DNA from: Mesorhizobium sp.
GTDB lineage: Bacteria; Pseudomonadota; Alphaproteobacteria; Rhizobiales; Rhizobiaceae
NCBI GenBank assembly: GCA_004020315.1
Contig: SAQG01000021.1
Location: 1-64,000 of the forward strand
Direction: 5' to 3'
Length of the DNA: 64,000 bases
The position numbers and the translations under genes are program-made. Below, one piece after another: positions 1 to 9,723 of the stretch (positions are counted from its first letter, which is position 1; each line of letters begins with the position of its first letter). The notes beneath the pieces are model-generated. The model searched no databases. It saw only the letters and a list, made by a program, of their open reading frames with translations, and had not been told where the DNA came from.

Positions 1-139
1 CCGATATGGGAAATGCATATTGCATTCCGGCAAATTTCAAACTGAGACACTACCGACTGTTCCGCCAGCTCGGCCCAGCAAGTTGCTCCAAAAGCATGGG
101 CCGGCGGTATTGCGCCGGCCCGACTGCTTCTTGGAATGG

Positions 140-976
140 CTACCGGGCCATCAGGATCGGCAGCGATGGATTCTCAAGCATCGACTTGGTGACGCCACCG
201 AAGATGCGCTCGCGCAGCCGCGAATGACCGTAGGCCCCCATAACCATCAGGTCGGCGGCGGTGTCGACAGCGTGCCGGCGAAGAACGTCGGCGACTGAAT
301 GGTTCGAGCTCGGCAGCCTGTCGACCGTAACCTTCACGCCGTGCCGTGCGAGAAAGGCCGCAGCATCTGCGCCCGGTTCCGCACCATGGTGGTATTCATC
401 TTCAACCGGATCGATGATGGCAATGTGCACCTCCTCGGCGCCTATCAGCAGGTCAAGCGACTCGCGCAGCGCGCGCGAAGATTCCAGACGAGCGTCCCAA
501 GCGACGAGCACGCGTTTCGGCTTCAGTGTCGGCCGCGAGCCCTCGGGAACGAGCAGAAGGGGCCTGCCGGACGAAAACAAGACGCCCTCGATGACCTTGT
601 CCTTCAGTGTATGGCTTGCGAGCAGGTCCGGCCCCAGAATGGCCAGATCGGCGTAGCGGGCTCGCCTTCCGATGATCTCGTCCGCCCAGGCGGTATCGGG
701 ATAGTCGTCGCTCAGATCAGCTGATACGTCAGCTTGGGAAACAAATGCCACCACCTCCGAAATTCGTTTCTTGAGCCTTTTCAGGTCGGCCTGACGCTCC
801 TCCAGCCAAGCTGGTGAGAGGACAACAGCATACTCACCGCCTGAGGGCGGCGCAGCAAGCTCGAGAACCAGCACGGAGAGATGGGCATCTATCTGTTCGC
901 ACAGCGATGCGGCGAGCTTCAGATCGCCCTCGCCCTGGTTCGGTCCGGTAATCGTAAGCAGTGTCCTGAAAGTCAC
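140..976 (-). CDS. Tandem universal stress protein (UspA family)
   Basis: A 278-residue protein with two UspA-like halves (about 1-140 and 150-278). The second half ends in the nucleotide-binding signature GAYGHSRLRERIFGG followed by VTKS (from about residue 247), the classic G-x2-G-x9-G-S/T pattern; the first half is degenerate. Such tandem Usp proteins are cytosolic stress proteins that bind ATP or AMP; the exact role here is unknown. The ATG start at 976 lies 39 nt after the transcription start predicted from an FNR/FixK-like site at 1050-1063, so low-oxygen induction is likely. It is divergent from the cytochrome c gene. A second, diverged tandem Usp lies at 33221-34042. Confidence 0.93.
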   Translation of the reverse strand: MTFRTLLTITGPNQGEGDLKLAASLCEQIDAHLSVLVLELAAPPSGGEYAVVLSPAWLEERQADLKRLKKRISEVVAFVSQADVSADLSDDYPDTAWADEIIGRRARYADLAILGPDLLASHTLKDKVIEGVLFSSGRPLLLVPEGSRPTLKPKRVLVAWDARLESSRALRESLDLLIGAEEVHIAIIDPVEDEYHHGAEPGADAAAFLARHGVKVTVDRLPSSNHSVADVLRRHAVDTAADLMVMGAYGHSRLRERIFGGVTKSMLENPSLPILMAR

Positions 977-1049
977 GGCGGCAACTCCTCATTCTAAGGG
1001 AAGGATTAGTCGTGGTTTCAGTCATTATCGAGTGCGGCCGGCGCGTTCA

Positions 1050-1063
1050 TTGCGCTGAATCAA
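1050..1063 (-). promoter_or_regulatory. FNR/FixK-like box for the universal stress gene
   Basis: On the minus strand this reads TTGATTCAGCGCAA: one perfect TTGAT half and a GCAA half, matching the looser rhizobial FixK form TTGA-N6-GCAA. Placed at -41.5 it would start transcription near 1015, 39 nt before the start codon at 976. Confidence 0.6.
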
Positions 1064-1087
1064 ACACCGTGAAGAGCGCGGCGGCAT

Positions 1088-1101
1088 TTGATACGCATCA
1101 A
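1088..1101 (+). promoter_or_regulatory. FNR/FixK box for the cytochrome c gene
   Basis: TTGATACGCATCAA, a perfect TTGAT-N4-ATCAA palindrome. At -41.5 it predicts transcription from about 1136, 20 nt before the GTG at 1156. Confidence 0.85.
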
Positions 1102-1155
1102 TGTGCTCGCTAACCCGGCCTGTAGCTTTCACCCAAGCAATTGGTGGATTCGTAA

Positions 1156-1554
1156 GTGAAAATCCTGATCGCAGCAGTGTTTGCAGGTTTGGGCTTCAAC
1201 GCGGCCGGCGCCCAGGAAGTCGGCAACGGCAAGGCGGAATACATGAACTCATGTGCCGTCTGCCATGGCCCTCAAGGCAAGGGCGACGGATCCCTTGCCG
1301 ATGAAATGTTGAAGCGCCCAGCGGACCTGACGCACCTGTCCAAGCAGAACGGCGGCGAATTCCCCTACTGGCGCGTTTTCGCGGTGATCGATGGCCGTTA
1401 CGTCGTGCCGGAGCATGGCGAGCGCGACATGCCGGTCTGGGGTCGACAGTTCCTTCCCGGGGACGCCAAGAAGTACGGCCCGAACGCTGGAGAAATCGTC
1501 ACCAGGGAACGGATCCATGAACTGGCCGGTTACGTCCAGACCCTACAGCGATAA
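1156..1554 (+). CDS. Small periplasmic mono-heme cytochrome c
   Basis: A 132-residue exported c-type cytochrome. A signal peptide (MKILIAAVFAGLG..., cleavage near AGAQ, residues 17-20) precedes the haem-attachment motif CAVCH at residues 33-37; M92 in DMPVWG is the likely second axial ligand. This places it in the small class I periplasmic electron carriers. The start is GTG at 1156, with a perfect FNR/FixK box 55 nt upstream, so it probably serves low-oxygen respiration; its redox partner is not encoded nearby. The kinase-like gene at 1622 follows on the same strand after 67 nt. Confidence 0.92.
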   Translation: MKILIAAVFAGLGFNAAGAQEVGNGKAEYMNSCAVCHGPQGKGDGSLADEMLKRPADLTHLSKQNGGEFPYWRVFAVIDGRYVVPEHGERDMPVWGRQFLPGDAKKYGPNAGEIVTRERIHELAGYVQTLQR

Positions 1555-1621
1555 CTCGAGGGACAACTTCCTCGATAAGGCCTTGGTCGTTTCACCGGCG
1601 CAGCCAAACAGGAGGCAGGCA

Positions 1622-3187
1622 ATGATCGTTGACGACCAGCAGGCCACTGTCGCATTTCTGTATAACCCTGCCGCATATGGCGAGAGCGGACCGGTCGAGG
1701 CGATCGAGACCCATATCTCGCGTATCTTCCTGGTTGGCCAGCGCGCCTACAAGATCAAGCGAGCTGTCAAGCTGCCCTATGTCGACTTCTCGACCCCGGC
1801 GCTGCGGCTCGCCGCTTGCGAAAAGGAGGTCGAGCTCAACTCCAGGACTGCCCCCGGCCTCTATCTAGGGGTGCGGCGCGTCACCCGAGAGGCCGGCGGC
1901 GAGCTGGCCTTCGACGGAAGCGGCGAACTGGTCGATGCGGCGATCGAGATGGTCCGCTTCGATCAGTCGAAGCTGCTCGATCGAATGGCAGTCGGTGGCG
2001 AACTGACGCCTGCGCTGATGACGGATGTCGCGCGCATGATCGTGCGCTATCATCGCGGCGCGCCCGAGGTCCACAAGGGCAGCGGATCCTCGAACCTGGC
2101 AGGCGTGCTCGCCATCAACGAAGCCGGCTTTGCCACCAGCCATGTTTTCGAGCAAGCCGAGATAAAGGCATTCACCGGGATATTTCGCACCGCCCTCGCC
2201 CGTCATTGCGAGTTGCTCGACCGGCGGGAGACGGCTGGCAAGATCCGGCGATGCCATGGCGACCTGCATCTGCGCAACATCTGTCTCTTCGACGGAGAGC
2301 CCCGCCTCTTCGATTGCATCGAATTCAATGACCAGATCGCCAGCATCGATGTGCTTTACGACCTGGCCTTCCTGCTGATGGACCTCTGGCATCGCGGCTT
2401 TCCGGAACTCGCCAACCTGGTGATGAACCGCTACCTCGACGAAGCAGACGACGAGGACGGCTTCATCCTCCTGCCGTTTTTCATGGCAGTGCGGGCCGCG
2501 GTGCGCGCGCATGTCACCGCAACCCAGGTCGAGGAAGCCGGTGACGATTCCGGCGGCCTGGTTGCCGAGGCCAGATCCTATTTCGAGCTTGCCCGAACAC
2601 TTCTCCAGGAAAAGCCGCCGCGGCTGATCGCCATCGGCGGGTTGAGTGGTTCCGGCAAGACGGCCGTTGCCGAGGCACTCGCCGCGGATGTTGGCGCGCC
2701 GCCCGGCGCACGCATTGTCGAAAGCGACCGCATCCGCAAAGCCCTGCATGGGGTGCCGGCCGAGACGAAACTGCCGGACAGGGCTTATCGACCTGAGGTG
2801 TCGGACCGCGTCTACCGCGAAATGGCATGGCGTGCCGACTTGATCCTTGCCGAAGGCGGTTCGGTGGTCGCCGATGCCGTCTTTGACCGGCCGGCCGATC
2901 GCGACCGCATCGAGAAGGCGGCAAAAGGCAGAGACGTCGCTTTCGCCGGATTCTGGCTGGAGGCGGATCCGCTCGTTCTTTGGCGACGGGTAAGCGAGCG
3001 CCGGGGTGGCCCATCCGATGCCACCATCGATATCCTTTCGCGGCAATTGCAGCGAAAGGCCACCCCGTCCACCTGGCGCAAGGTCGACGCCGATCGAAAG
3101 CTTGCCGATATCGCCGCCGAGTTGAGAAGGTTCTCCGAAAGAGATACGTCCAAAAAGGAAAGATCGTCCCTACACACGGCCTCCTGA
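1622..3187 (+). CDS. Bifunctional APH-like / P-loop kinase family protein
   Basis: A 521-residue two-domain protein. The N-terminal part (about 1-320) resembles the aminoglycoside-phosphotransferase-like COG2187 domain, with a Brenner-type catalytic loop CHGDLHLRN (about 209-217) and a metal-binding segment FDCIEFND. The C-terminal part is a P-loop kinase with Walker A GLSGSGKT near residue 340 (COG0645-like). Substrates are unknown. I chose ATG 1622 because GGAGG lies seven bases upstream; the reading frame is open further upstream but overlaps the cytochrome c gene. The window carries a second copy of only the N-terminal domain at 52270-53340. Confidence 0.85.
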   Translation: MIVDDQQATVAFLYNPAAYGESGPVEAIETHISRIFLVGQRAYKIKRAVKLPYVDFSTPALRLAACEKEVELNSRTAPGLYLGVRRVTREAGGELAFDGSGELVDAAIEMVRFDQSKLLDRMAVGGELTPALMTDVARMIVRYHRGAPEVHKGSGSSNLAGVLAINEAGFATSHVFEQAEIKAFTGIFRTALARHCELLDRRETAGKIRRCHGDLHLRNICLFDGEPRLFDCIEFNDQIASIDVLYDLAFLLMDLWHRGFPELANLVMNRYLDEADDEDGFILLPFFMAVRAAVRAHVTATQVEEAGDDSGGLVAEARSYFELARTLLQEKPPRLIAIGGLSGSGKTAVAEALAADVGAPPGARIVESDRIRKALHGVPAETKLPDRAYRPEVSDRVYREMAWRADLILAEGGSVVADAVFDRPADRDRIEKAAKGRDVAFAGFWLEADPLVLWRRVSERRGGPSDATIDILSRQLQRKATPSTWRKVDADRKLADIAAELRRFSERDTSKKERSSLHTAS

Positions 3188-3211
3188 CTGGTTGCCGCAA
3201 GGTGATCGACC

Positions 3212-5892
3212 TCAACGGAGTTCGAGCGTTGCCTCAGCTAGGCCGGGCTCGCTCGGATGATGCCCTACCGAAAAGCCGAACTCGCGGCACATTGCCAACA
3301 TCTTGGTGTTCTCGTTGAGCATAATGCCTTCAATCCGACCGATCCCATCGGCCTTTGCATAGTCGACGATCTGCCTGAGCAGCTCCCAGCCGAGACCATG
3401 ACCCTGCAGGTCCGTGCGTACGAGCAACGCGTATTCGGCGACAGTGTGATCCGGATCGCAGGACAGCCGGCTGACCCCTGCCAGCGCGCCGGTGCTCGCT
3501 TCCAGCGCGACGAAAGCCATGTCGCGGTCATAATCGAGCTGAGTGAGCCGTTTCAGCATCTGGTCGGAGAAGTTCTTGCGCGGCGACAAAAAACGCAGTC
3601 GCAGATCATCCGGAGAAATCCTGGCGAGGAATTGCGGATAGAGCGCGATGTCGGCCGGCTTGATCGGCCGAATGTGATAGTGCGCGCCGCCCACCGAGAC
3701 ATCCCTATTCCAGCCCGACGGGTAAGGCCTGATGGCGAGCGCCGGGTTCGGCCCCGGTTTTTCGACGCGTCCCGGCTCGATCTCGATGCGGGCATCGAGT
3801 GCGATCACGCCATCAGCGTCGGCCAACAATGGATTGATGTCCAGGGAGACGATGCATGGAAAGTCGACGATCATCTGCGACAGCCCATTGAGCGCCGCAA
3901 CGATTGCGCCACGATTAGCCGGCTTGTGGTCGCGGAACCCGGCAAGCAAGCGGCCAGTCCGCGTCTGCTCGATCAGGTCGCCGGCAAGCACATCGTCGAG
4001 CGGTGGCAGTGCGAACGCTATGTCGTCCATCACCTCGACCGCAACGCCGCCGGCACCGAAGAGGACGACGGGGCCGAAAATGGGATCGCAACTCATGCCC
4101 AGTATGAGTTCATGCGCTTGTTTCCGGACCACCATGGGTTGGACCGTATAGCCTTCGATAATGGCTTGCGGAGCCTGCTTGCGTACGCGCGCTTCGATTG
4201 ACCTGGCGGCCTTTCCGGCCGCTGCGGCGGTCGCGAGGTTGAGCACCACGCCACCGATGTCGGACTTGTGCGAAATCGCCTTTGACAGCAGCTTGACGAC
4301 GACCTGTTCCGCCCTCTTCAAAAGGCGGCCGGCGGCTTTTTCCGCTTCGCTAGCGGTTTTGGCGACAATGGTCTCGGGCACGGGAACGCCATAGGCGGAG
4401 ATCGCCGCCTTGGCTTCCGGTTCGGTCAGCATTCGCCGACCCTCTTTGGCGACCTGCCTGAAAATGGCAAGCACGGCTTCTCGATCGCTCATCGTGTCCT
4501 CGCTGCGGCTCGGCGGAACTCGCATCAGCGCCCGCTGGGCTCGCGACCAGTCGCTGAGATAGGAGACGGCTGTTGCGGCGTCCGCAGGCGTCTCGAAACT
4601 GGCAATTCCGGCATCCTGAAGAACACGGCGCCCCTCGCGCGCCGTGTGTTCGCCAAGCCAGCAGGTCAGAACCGGTTTGTTGCCTATCTTGCCGTCCCGC
4701 GCGAGTGTCGCCACGGCGCTTGCCGCAGCAAGCGGCGAGCCGAGCCCGGTCGGGCAGTTCATGACCAGCACAACGTCGGTCCCGGTATCGGCCGCGACGG
4801 CCTCGATCGCGACCCGATAGCGCTCCGGCGAAGCGTCGCCAATGATGTCGACCGGATTGGCGTGGGACCAGGTGGCAGGCAGGACGGCCTCCAATCGGGC
4901 GATTGTTTCCGGCGAGAGCTCTGCCAGTTCGCCGTTGCAGTCGATGAGTTGATCGACGGCAAGCACACCGGCGCCGCCGCCATTGGTGACAATGCCGACG
5001 CGGGCTCGTTGCAGCGGAGCGAAACGGGCTGTCGTCTCAACAGCATCGAACAGTTCGGTCAGACCTTTAACGCGCAGGATACCGGCGCGCAGCAACGCAG
5101 CTTCGACGACACGGTCGGCGCCCGACAGCGCTCCGGTATGGGTCGCCGTGGCTTTCGCTGCCTGCTCGTGCCGGCCGGACTTGATCGCGATGACCGGCTT
5201 GATGCGCGCCGCCGCGCGTGCCGCAGACATGAACTTGCGTGGATTGGATATGGTTTCGAGATACATCACGATGGCGCGCGTGCGCGCATCACCCGCCAGC
5301 ATGTCGAGGCAGTCTCCCACATCGACATCTGCCATGTCGCCCAGCGAGATGATCTGGGAGAAGCCGACATTATTGTCCGCCGCCCAGTCGATCACCGATG
5401 TGGCGATGGCGCCGGATTGCGACAGCAGCGCAATGTTGCCGGGCCTGGCCGCCATATGTGCGAATCCAGCATTGAGCTTCACAGGCGGGATCATCAGTCC
5501 GAGCGTGTTGGGTCCGATGATGCGCAAAAGAGTGGCCTTCGAAGCATCGAGCATGGCCTGCCGCAATCCGTTCTCGCGCGTCAGGCCGGCGGTGATAACG
5601 ACCGCCGCCGCGTGCCCTTTTCGCCGAGGTCCCGTATGATGCCGGGAACCGTTTGCGGAGGCGTCACGATGACGCCGAGGTCGGGAATGGCTGGCAGATC
5701 GGCCGCCTTGGCGTAGCAGCGTCGGCCAGCCACTTGCGAATATTTCGGGTTGACCGGCCAGATCTCGCCCTCGAAGCCACCGTTCACGAGGTTGTCGAAG
5801 ACGACACGCCCGACAGAGCCGTCGCACCCCGATGCTCCGAAGACGGCAACCGACTTCGGAGCGAATGCATGTTCGAGATTTCGGATGGTCAA
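3212..5892 (-). pseudogene. Acyl-CoA synthetase (NDP-forming)/GNAT acetyltransferase, frameshifted
   Basis: A PatZ/Pka-like fusion: CoA-binding domain (starting MTIRNLEHAFAPKSVAVFG), succinyl-CoA-ligase-like domain, ATP-grasp domain, and a C-terminal GNAT domain (last ~170 residues, acetyl-CoA loop in RTDLQGHGLGWEL). Such proteins acetylate lysines, typically on acetyl-CoA synthetase. The frame breaks near 5599-5617: the N-terminal 95 residues (through DLGEKGTR) are in one frame and everything from AAVVITAGL onward in another. One added G in the GC-rich run would restore a continuous protein of about 893 residues. The ATG at 5892 is 17 nt downstream of the transcription start predicted from the box at 5944-5957. 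Real inactivation or a sequencing error are both possible. Confidence 0.85.
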
Positions 5893-5943
5893 CCCTGTGC
5901 CTCCTATTCCCGGCGATAATCACCAGTCGATCTTGCCGGTTCG

Positions 5944-5957
5944 TTGCGTTGAATCAA
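5944..5957. promoter_or_regulatory. FNR/FixK-like box between acetyltransferase and P-type ATPase
   Basis: TTGCGTTGAATCAA on the plus strand, TTGATTCAACGCAA on the minus strand; the same asymmetric form as the box at 1050. Toward the minus strand it predicts a start near 5909, 17 nt from ATG 5892. Toward the plus strand it predicts one near 5992, 57 nt from ATG 6049. Confidence 0.6.
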
Positions 5958-6048
5958 AGCGTTTTGCGGTTGTCCCGATTAGCTGTTGCGCGAGATCGAC
6001 GCTGCCCCTTAGCGATTGCAAGCATCGATCAAAATCGGAAAGCATCGC

Positions 6049-7902
6049 ATGAATGAGTCCACCCTGCGACGCGCATTGCTGGTCATTGCCATCCTGGGTC
6101 TCGCCCTTGGGGTCGGAGTCTGGCGAGCCGAGTTCGGATCCCTTGTGGCCGACACGATCTGGACGATTGCGACCCTGCCCGTGGTGGTGGCTCTCGCCAT
6201 TTCCATTTTGCGCGATTTCTGGATCGGCCGCTTCGGCGTTGATGCGATTGCCTTGGTGTCGATGTCCGCCGCGCTGCTGCTCGGTCAATCCCTGGCGGCA
6301 GTGGTGGTCGCGATCATGTATGCCGGCGGCACGGTACTCGAGGACTTTGCCCGCGGGCGCGCGGAGCGAAACCTCAAGGCATTGACCGACCGGTCACCGC
6401 GTGTCGCCCATCGGACGTCAACGCTGGGAACAGAGACCATTTGCGTCGAAGACGTTGCTGTCGGCGACGAGCTTTTGGTACGAGCCGGCGAACTGCTCCC
6501 GGTCGACGGCATCCTGCTTGATGCTTCGGCCTCTCTCGACGAGTCCGCGGTAACCGGCGAACCACTGCCCGAACGGCGGAGCGCAGGCGACGCGCTGCGC
6601 AGCGGCACCCTCAACAACGGTGAGGCCTTCAGCATGCGGGCATCGGCACTCGCAGAACAGAGCACCTATGCGGCAATCGTGCGCATGGTCGCTGCAGCAC
6701 AGACCGCGAAATCCCCGTTCATCCGCATGGCCGACCGCTTTGCGCTGTTCCTGCTGCCAGCCACTTTGCTGGTCTCCGGCACCGCCTGGTACATCTCTGG
6801 CGATCCAATCAGAGCGCTCGCCGTTCTGGTGGTCGCGACACCTTGCCCGCTCATCCTCGCTGCTCCCGTTGCCTTCATCGGAGGCGTATCGCGCGCCGCG
6901 CGTGCCGGCATCTTGATGAAAGGCGGCGTGGCTCTGGAGGCCCTTGCGCAAGTCCGAACCGCGATCTTCGACAAGACCGGGACCTTGACCATCGGCGGCG
7001 CCGAGCTCATCGAGATCGAAGCCGCGCCCGGCCGTGATGCCGACCATCTGCTGCAGTTGTTGGCATCGTTGGAACAAGCCTCCCACCATGTGCTCGCTGA
7101 TTCGATCGTCCGGGCGGCGCGCGGCAGAAAGCTGATGCTGTCGCATCCGTGCAATGTCCGCGAGTATCGCGGCGCGGGCCTGAAGGGCCGGGTCGGCAAC
7201 ATGTCGATCGCGGCGGGATCGCGGGCTCTCGTGCTCGCCGACAAACCGCTGCCCGGTTGGGCGAAAAGCGGCGAAAGGCGATACCAGAACGATCCGGTAC
7301 TCAGGGTGTTTTTAGCGCTCGACGGGCGACTTGCCGGCATATTCACTTTCGGGGACGCGCTGCGCGTGGATGCTCGCGATGCCCTCAGCAACCTGCGCTC
7401 GGCCGGTATTGCGCGTGTGGTCATGCTCACAGGCGACGACGGCGTGGCGGCGAAGCGCATTTCGGCGTTGCTCAGCCTCGATGCCGTCGTGGCCGACGCT
7501 CTCCCCGCCCAGAAAGTGGCGGCGGTTGAAGCCGAGAAAGCCCTGGCACCAACGATGATGGTTGGCGACGGAATCAACGATGCCCCTGCCCTCGCGGCTG
7601 CAACGGTCGGTATCGCCATGGGCGCGCGGGGTGCTACCGCCTCCTCGGAGGCGGCGGACGTCATCGTGCTGACCGACAGGCTGCATCCCGTCGCCGATTC
7701 AGTTCGCATTGCACAACGAACGCGGGCGATCGCCTTGCAAAGCATCATTGCGGGGCTGGCGCTCTCGGCCGTGGCAATGGGTGCCGCAGCCATGGGACAA
7801 ATCACGCCTGTAGCAGGAGCGCTGCTTCAGGAGGGCATAGATGTAGCGGTGATCCTCAACGCTTTACGCACTCTTGGCGACGGGCGTGTCGGGCGCGCAT
7901 AG
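6049..7902 (+). CDS. Heavy-metal P1B-type ATPase without N-terminal metal-binding domain
   Basis: A 617-residue inner-membrane metal pump. Visible are the actuator TGEP (~169), the transmembrane metal motif TPCPL (~263-267), the phosphorylation site DKTGTLT (~308) and the hinge GDGINDAP (~505). No N-terminal HMA domain or CxxC is present; the protein starts directly with membrane helices. The CPL variant does not fit the CPC pattern of copper exporters, so the metal is uncertain. I chose ATG 6049; a TTG 11 codons upstream is less likely. Thioredoxin (7916) and the MgtC-like protein (8385) follow closely, suggesting an operon. A FixK-like box lies at 5944-5957. Confidence 0.9.
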   Translation: MNESTLRRALLVIAILGLALGVGVWRAEFGSLVADTIWTIATLPVVVALAISILRDFWIGRFGVDAIALVSMSAALLLGQSLAAVVVAIMYAGGTVLEDFARGRAERNLKALTDRSPRVAHRTSTLGTETICVEDVAVGDELLVRAGELLPVDGILLDASASLDESAVTGEPLPERRSAGDALRSGTLNNGEAFSMRASALAEQSTYAAIVRMVAAAQTAKSPFIRMADRFALFLLPATLLVSGTAWYISGDPIRALAVLVVATPCPLILAAPVAFIGGVSRAARAGILMKGGVALEALAQVRTAIFDKTGTLTIGGAELIEIEAAPGRDADHLLQLLASLEQASHHVLADSIVRAARGRKLMLSHPCNVREYRGAGLKGRVGNMSIAAGSRALVLADKPLPGWAKSGERRYQNDPVLRVFLALDGRLAGIFTFGDALRVDARDALSNLRSAGIARVVMLTGDDGVAAKRISALLSLDAVVADALPAQKVAAVEAEKALAPTMMVGDGINDAPALAAATVGIAMGARGATASSEAADVIVLTDRLHPVADSVRIAQRTRAIALQSIIAGLALSAVAMGAAAMGQITPVAGALLQEGIDVAVILNALRTLGDGRVGRA

Positions 7903-7915
7903 TTGAAGCAGGTGA

Positions 7916-8371
7916 ATGGCCATGGCCCAGGAAAATCTGGTGGTTTGCGGCAAATGCGGCGGTGTCAATCGCCTGCCGCCGTCGCGCAATGCCGGGGGCG
8001 CGAAATGCGGAAAGTGCGGCTCCAAGCTGTTCTCGGGTCATGCCGAAGACGTCGACGCACAGGGCTTCGATCGCCAGGTCAAGCGAAGCAGCCTCCCCGT
8101 TGTCGTCGACATCTGGGCACCGTGGTGCGGCCCCTGCAAGATGATGGCGCCGGCCTATGAAGCGGCAGCAAACGAACTGGAGCCGCATGTTCGCCTGATC
8201 AAGCTCAATTCCGACAATGAGCAGGCCGTTGCCGCCAGGCTCGGCATTCGCGGTATCCCGACCATGATCCTCTTCCATGGCGGACAGGAGGTTGCGCGCA
8301 CATCCGGCGCAATGACGGCGGGGCAGATCGTCAGGTGGGTCCGCGATCACCTGCCGACCGCCGCAGCCTGA
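7916..8371 (+). CDS. trxC: Thioredoxin 2 (TrxC type)
   Basis: A 151-residue cytosolic disulfide reductase. Two CGKC pairs at residues 11-14 and 31-34 form the zinc finger that distinguishes thioredoxin 2 from thioredoxin 1. The thioredoxin fold follows with the active site WCGPC at 70-74 and the cis-proline GIPT. Start alternatives are ATG 7916 and ATG 7922, in the same frame. It begins 13 nt after the metal ATPase stop and is followed 13 nt later by the MgtC-like gene, so the three are probably co-transcribed. Confidence 0.93.
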   Translation: MAMAQENLVVCGKCGGVNRLPPSRNAGGAKCGKCGSKLFSGHAEDVDAQGFDRQVKRSSLPVVVDIWAPWCGPCKMMAPAYEAAANELEPHVRLIKLNSDNEQAVAARLGIRGIPTMILFHGGQEVARTSGAMTAGQIVRWVRDHLPTAAA

Positions 8372-8384
8372 AAGCCGCCACGTC

Positions 8385-9638
8385 GTGGATCCGCTCATCG
8401 CACGGCTCGGACTGGCGCTGGCAATAGGCCTCCTCGTCGGACTGGAACGTGGCTGGCGCGAGCGGGACGAACCCGACCACAGCCGCACGGCCGGGATTCG
8501 AACATTCGGCATATCCGGCCTGCTCGGCGGCATTCTCGCAGCGCTGGCCGATACGCTCGACGCAGTTTCCGTGCTGGTCGGTGGCTTCATCGCGTTTGCG
8601 GCAATCTTCGCCTGGTACAAGGCGCGCGAGGCTGCCCATGACGAGGATTTCAGCGTTACGGCAGTAATAGCGGGCCTTGGCGTGTTCGCGCTCGGTGCAC
8701 TTTCCGTCGCCGGTGATTACCGGGTTGCGGCCGCCGGAGGGGCGGCGCTCGCAGCAGTCCTTGCCAGCCGCGAGATCCTGCACGGTCTCTTGAAGCGATT
8801 GACCTGGATCGAGCTTCGTTCGGCGCTGATCCTGGCGGCGATGACCGCGATCGTTTTGCCCTTGCTGCCAAACCGGACGATCGACCCGTGGGGCGGCTTC
8901 AACCCGTGGGAGGTCTGGTTCCTCACGGTGCTGATGGCGTCGATATCGTTCGCTGGTTATGTCGCCGTTCGCGTCCAGGGAACCACCCGCGGTCTGCTCG
9001 TCAGCTCGCTCACTGGTGCAATCGTCTCGTCCACCGCCGTGACCATGGCGCTAGCCCGCAACGCCGCATCCGCAAGCAATCCGCGGCCGCTCGCCGGCGC
9101 TGCTTCGCTGGCGGCGATGGTCTCGGTGCTGCGCGTTTGGGCTGTGGTACTGATCGTCGAGCCAAGCGCCTTCGCAGCGGTCGCCATTCCGGCAATTGCC
9201 GCAGCAATCGTCTTCGCCGCCTGCGGTGTCTTCTTGCTGGCCCGAGACGGCCGGGATCAAAAGAGCGGTGCGCTGGCACGCAATCCATTCGAATTGGGCC
9301 CGCTGCTGCTGTTTGCCCTGCTCTTTGCGGTTGTCGCCACCGCGAGTGCTGCATTGGCTGCTCAATTCGGCGGGCGCGGTTTGCTGGCGAGCTCGGCTCT
9401 TGCAGGCACGTTCGATGTCGACGTCTCGGTGCTCAGCGCATTGCGCCTGGTCAAGCAATCGATCCCTGTCGAGACCGTAGGTCAGGCGGTGCTCGCGGCG
9501 CTGGCGGCAAACGCGATCGGTCGCCTGTCGCTGGCGATATTTATCGGCCCGGTCAGGTTCTGGTTGCCACTGGCCGGGGCAACTCTGGTCGCCGCAGTGG
9601 CCGGCTATGGCGCGATGTTGCTGCCACTGAACGTCTGA
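8385..9638 (+). CDS. MgtC/SapB + DUF4010 membrane protein
   Basis: A 417-residue polytopic inner-membrane protein. The N-terminal ~130 residues match the MgtC/SapB family (GLALAIGLLVGLERGW, then RTFGISGLLGG); the rest matches DUF4010 with about eight further hydrophobic segments. Function is not established; MgtC proteins are linked to magnesium limitation and acid or stress survival. The start is GTG 8385, 13 nt after trxC. It is probably the third gene of the ATPase-trxC operon. Confidence 0.85.
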   Translation: MDPLIARLGLALAIGLLVGLERGWRERDEPDHSRTAGIRTFGISGLLGGILAALADTLDAVSVLVGGFIAFAAIFAWYKAREAAHDEDFSVTAVIAGLGVFALGALSVAGDYRVAAAGGAALAAVLASREILHGLLKRLTWIELRSALILAAMTAIVLPLLPNRTIDPWGGFNPWEVWFLTVLMASISFAGYVAVRVQGTTRGLLVSSLTGAIVSSTAVTMALARNAASASNPRPLAGAASLAAMVSVLRVWAVVLIVEPSAFAAVAIPAIAAAIVFAACGVFLLARDGRDQKSGALARNPFELGPLLLFALLFAVVATASAALAAQFGGRGLLASSALAGTFDVDVSVLSALRLVKQSIPVETVGQAVLAALAANAIGRLSLAIFIGPVRFWLPLAGATLVAAVAGYGAMLLPLNV

Positions 9639-9661
9639 CAGCGCCAGGACGTCCGAGCCCT

Positions 9662-9675
9662 TTGATGCGGATCAA
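9662..9675 (+). promoter_or_regulatory. FNR/FixK box for the 9724 operon
   Basis: TTGATGCGGATCAA, a perfect palindromic box. At -41.5 it predicts transcription from about 9710, just before the AAAGGAG ribosome-binding site and the ATG at 9724. Confidence 0.85.
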
Positions 9676-9723
9676 GGCCAAGTCTGGTCGCGGCGCTATG
9701 AAACTCCGTCAAAGGAGTTCGCC

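Noticed and set aside
1..139. Short frames at the left edge
   Set aside because: They overlap the 3' part of the universal stress gene in other frames and show no protein-like features; the first 139 bases hold nothing I can name.
1865..3046. 393-codon open frame on minus strand
   Set aside because: Shadow of the APH-like/kinase gene.
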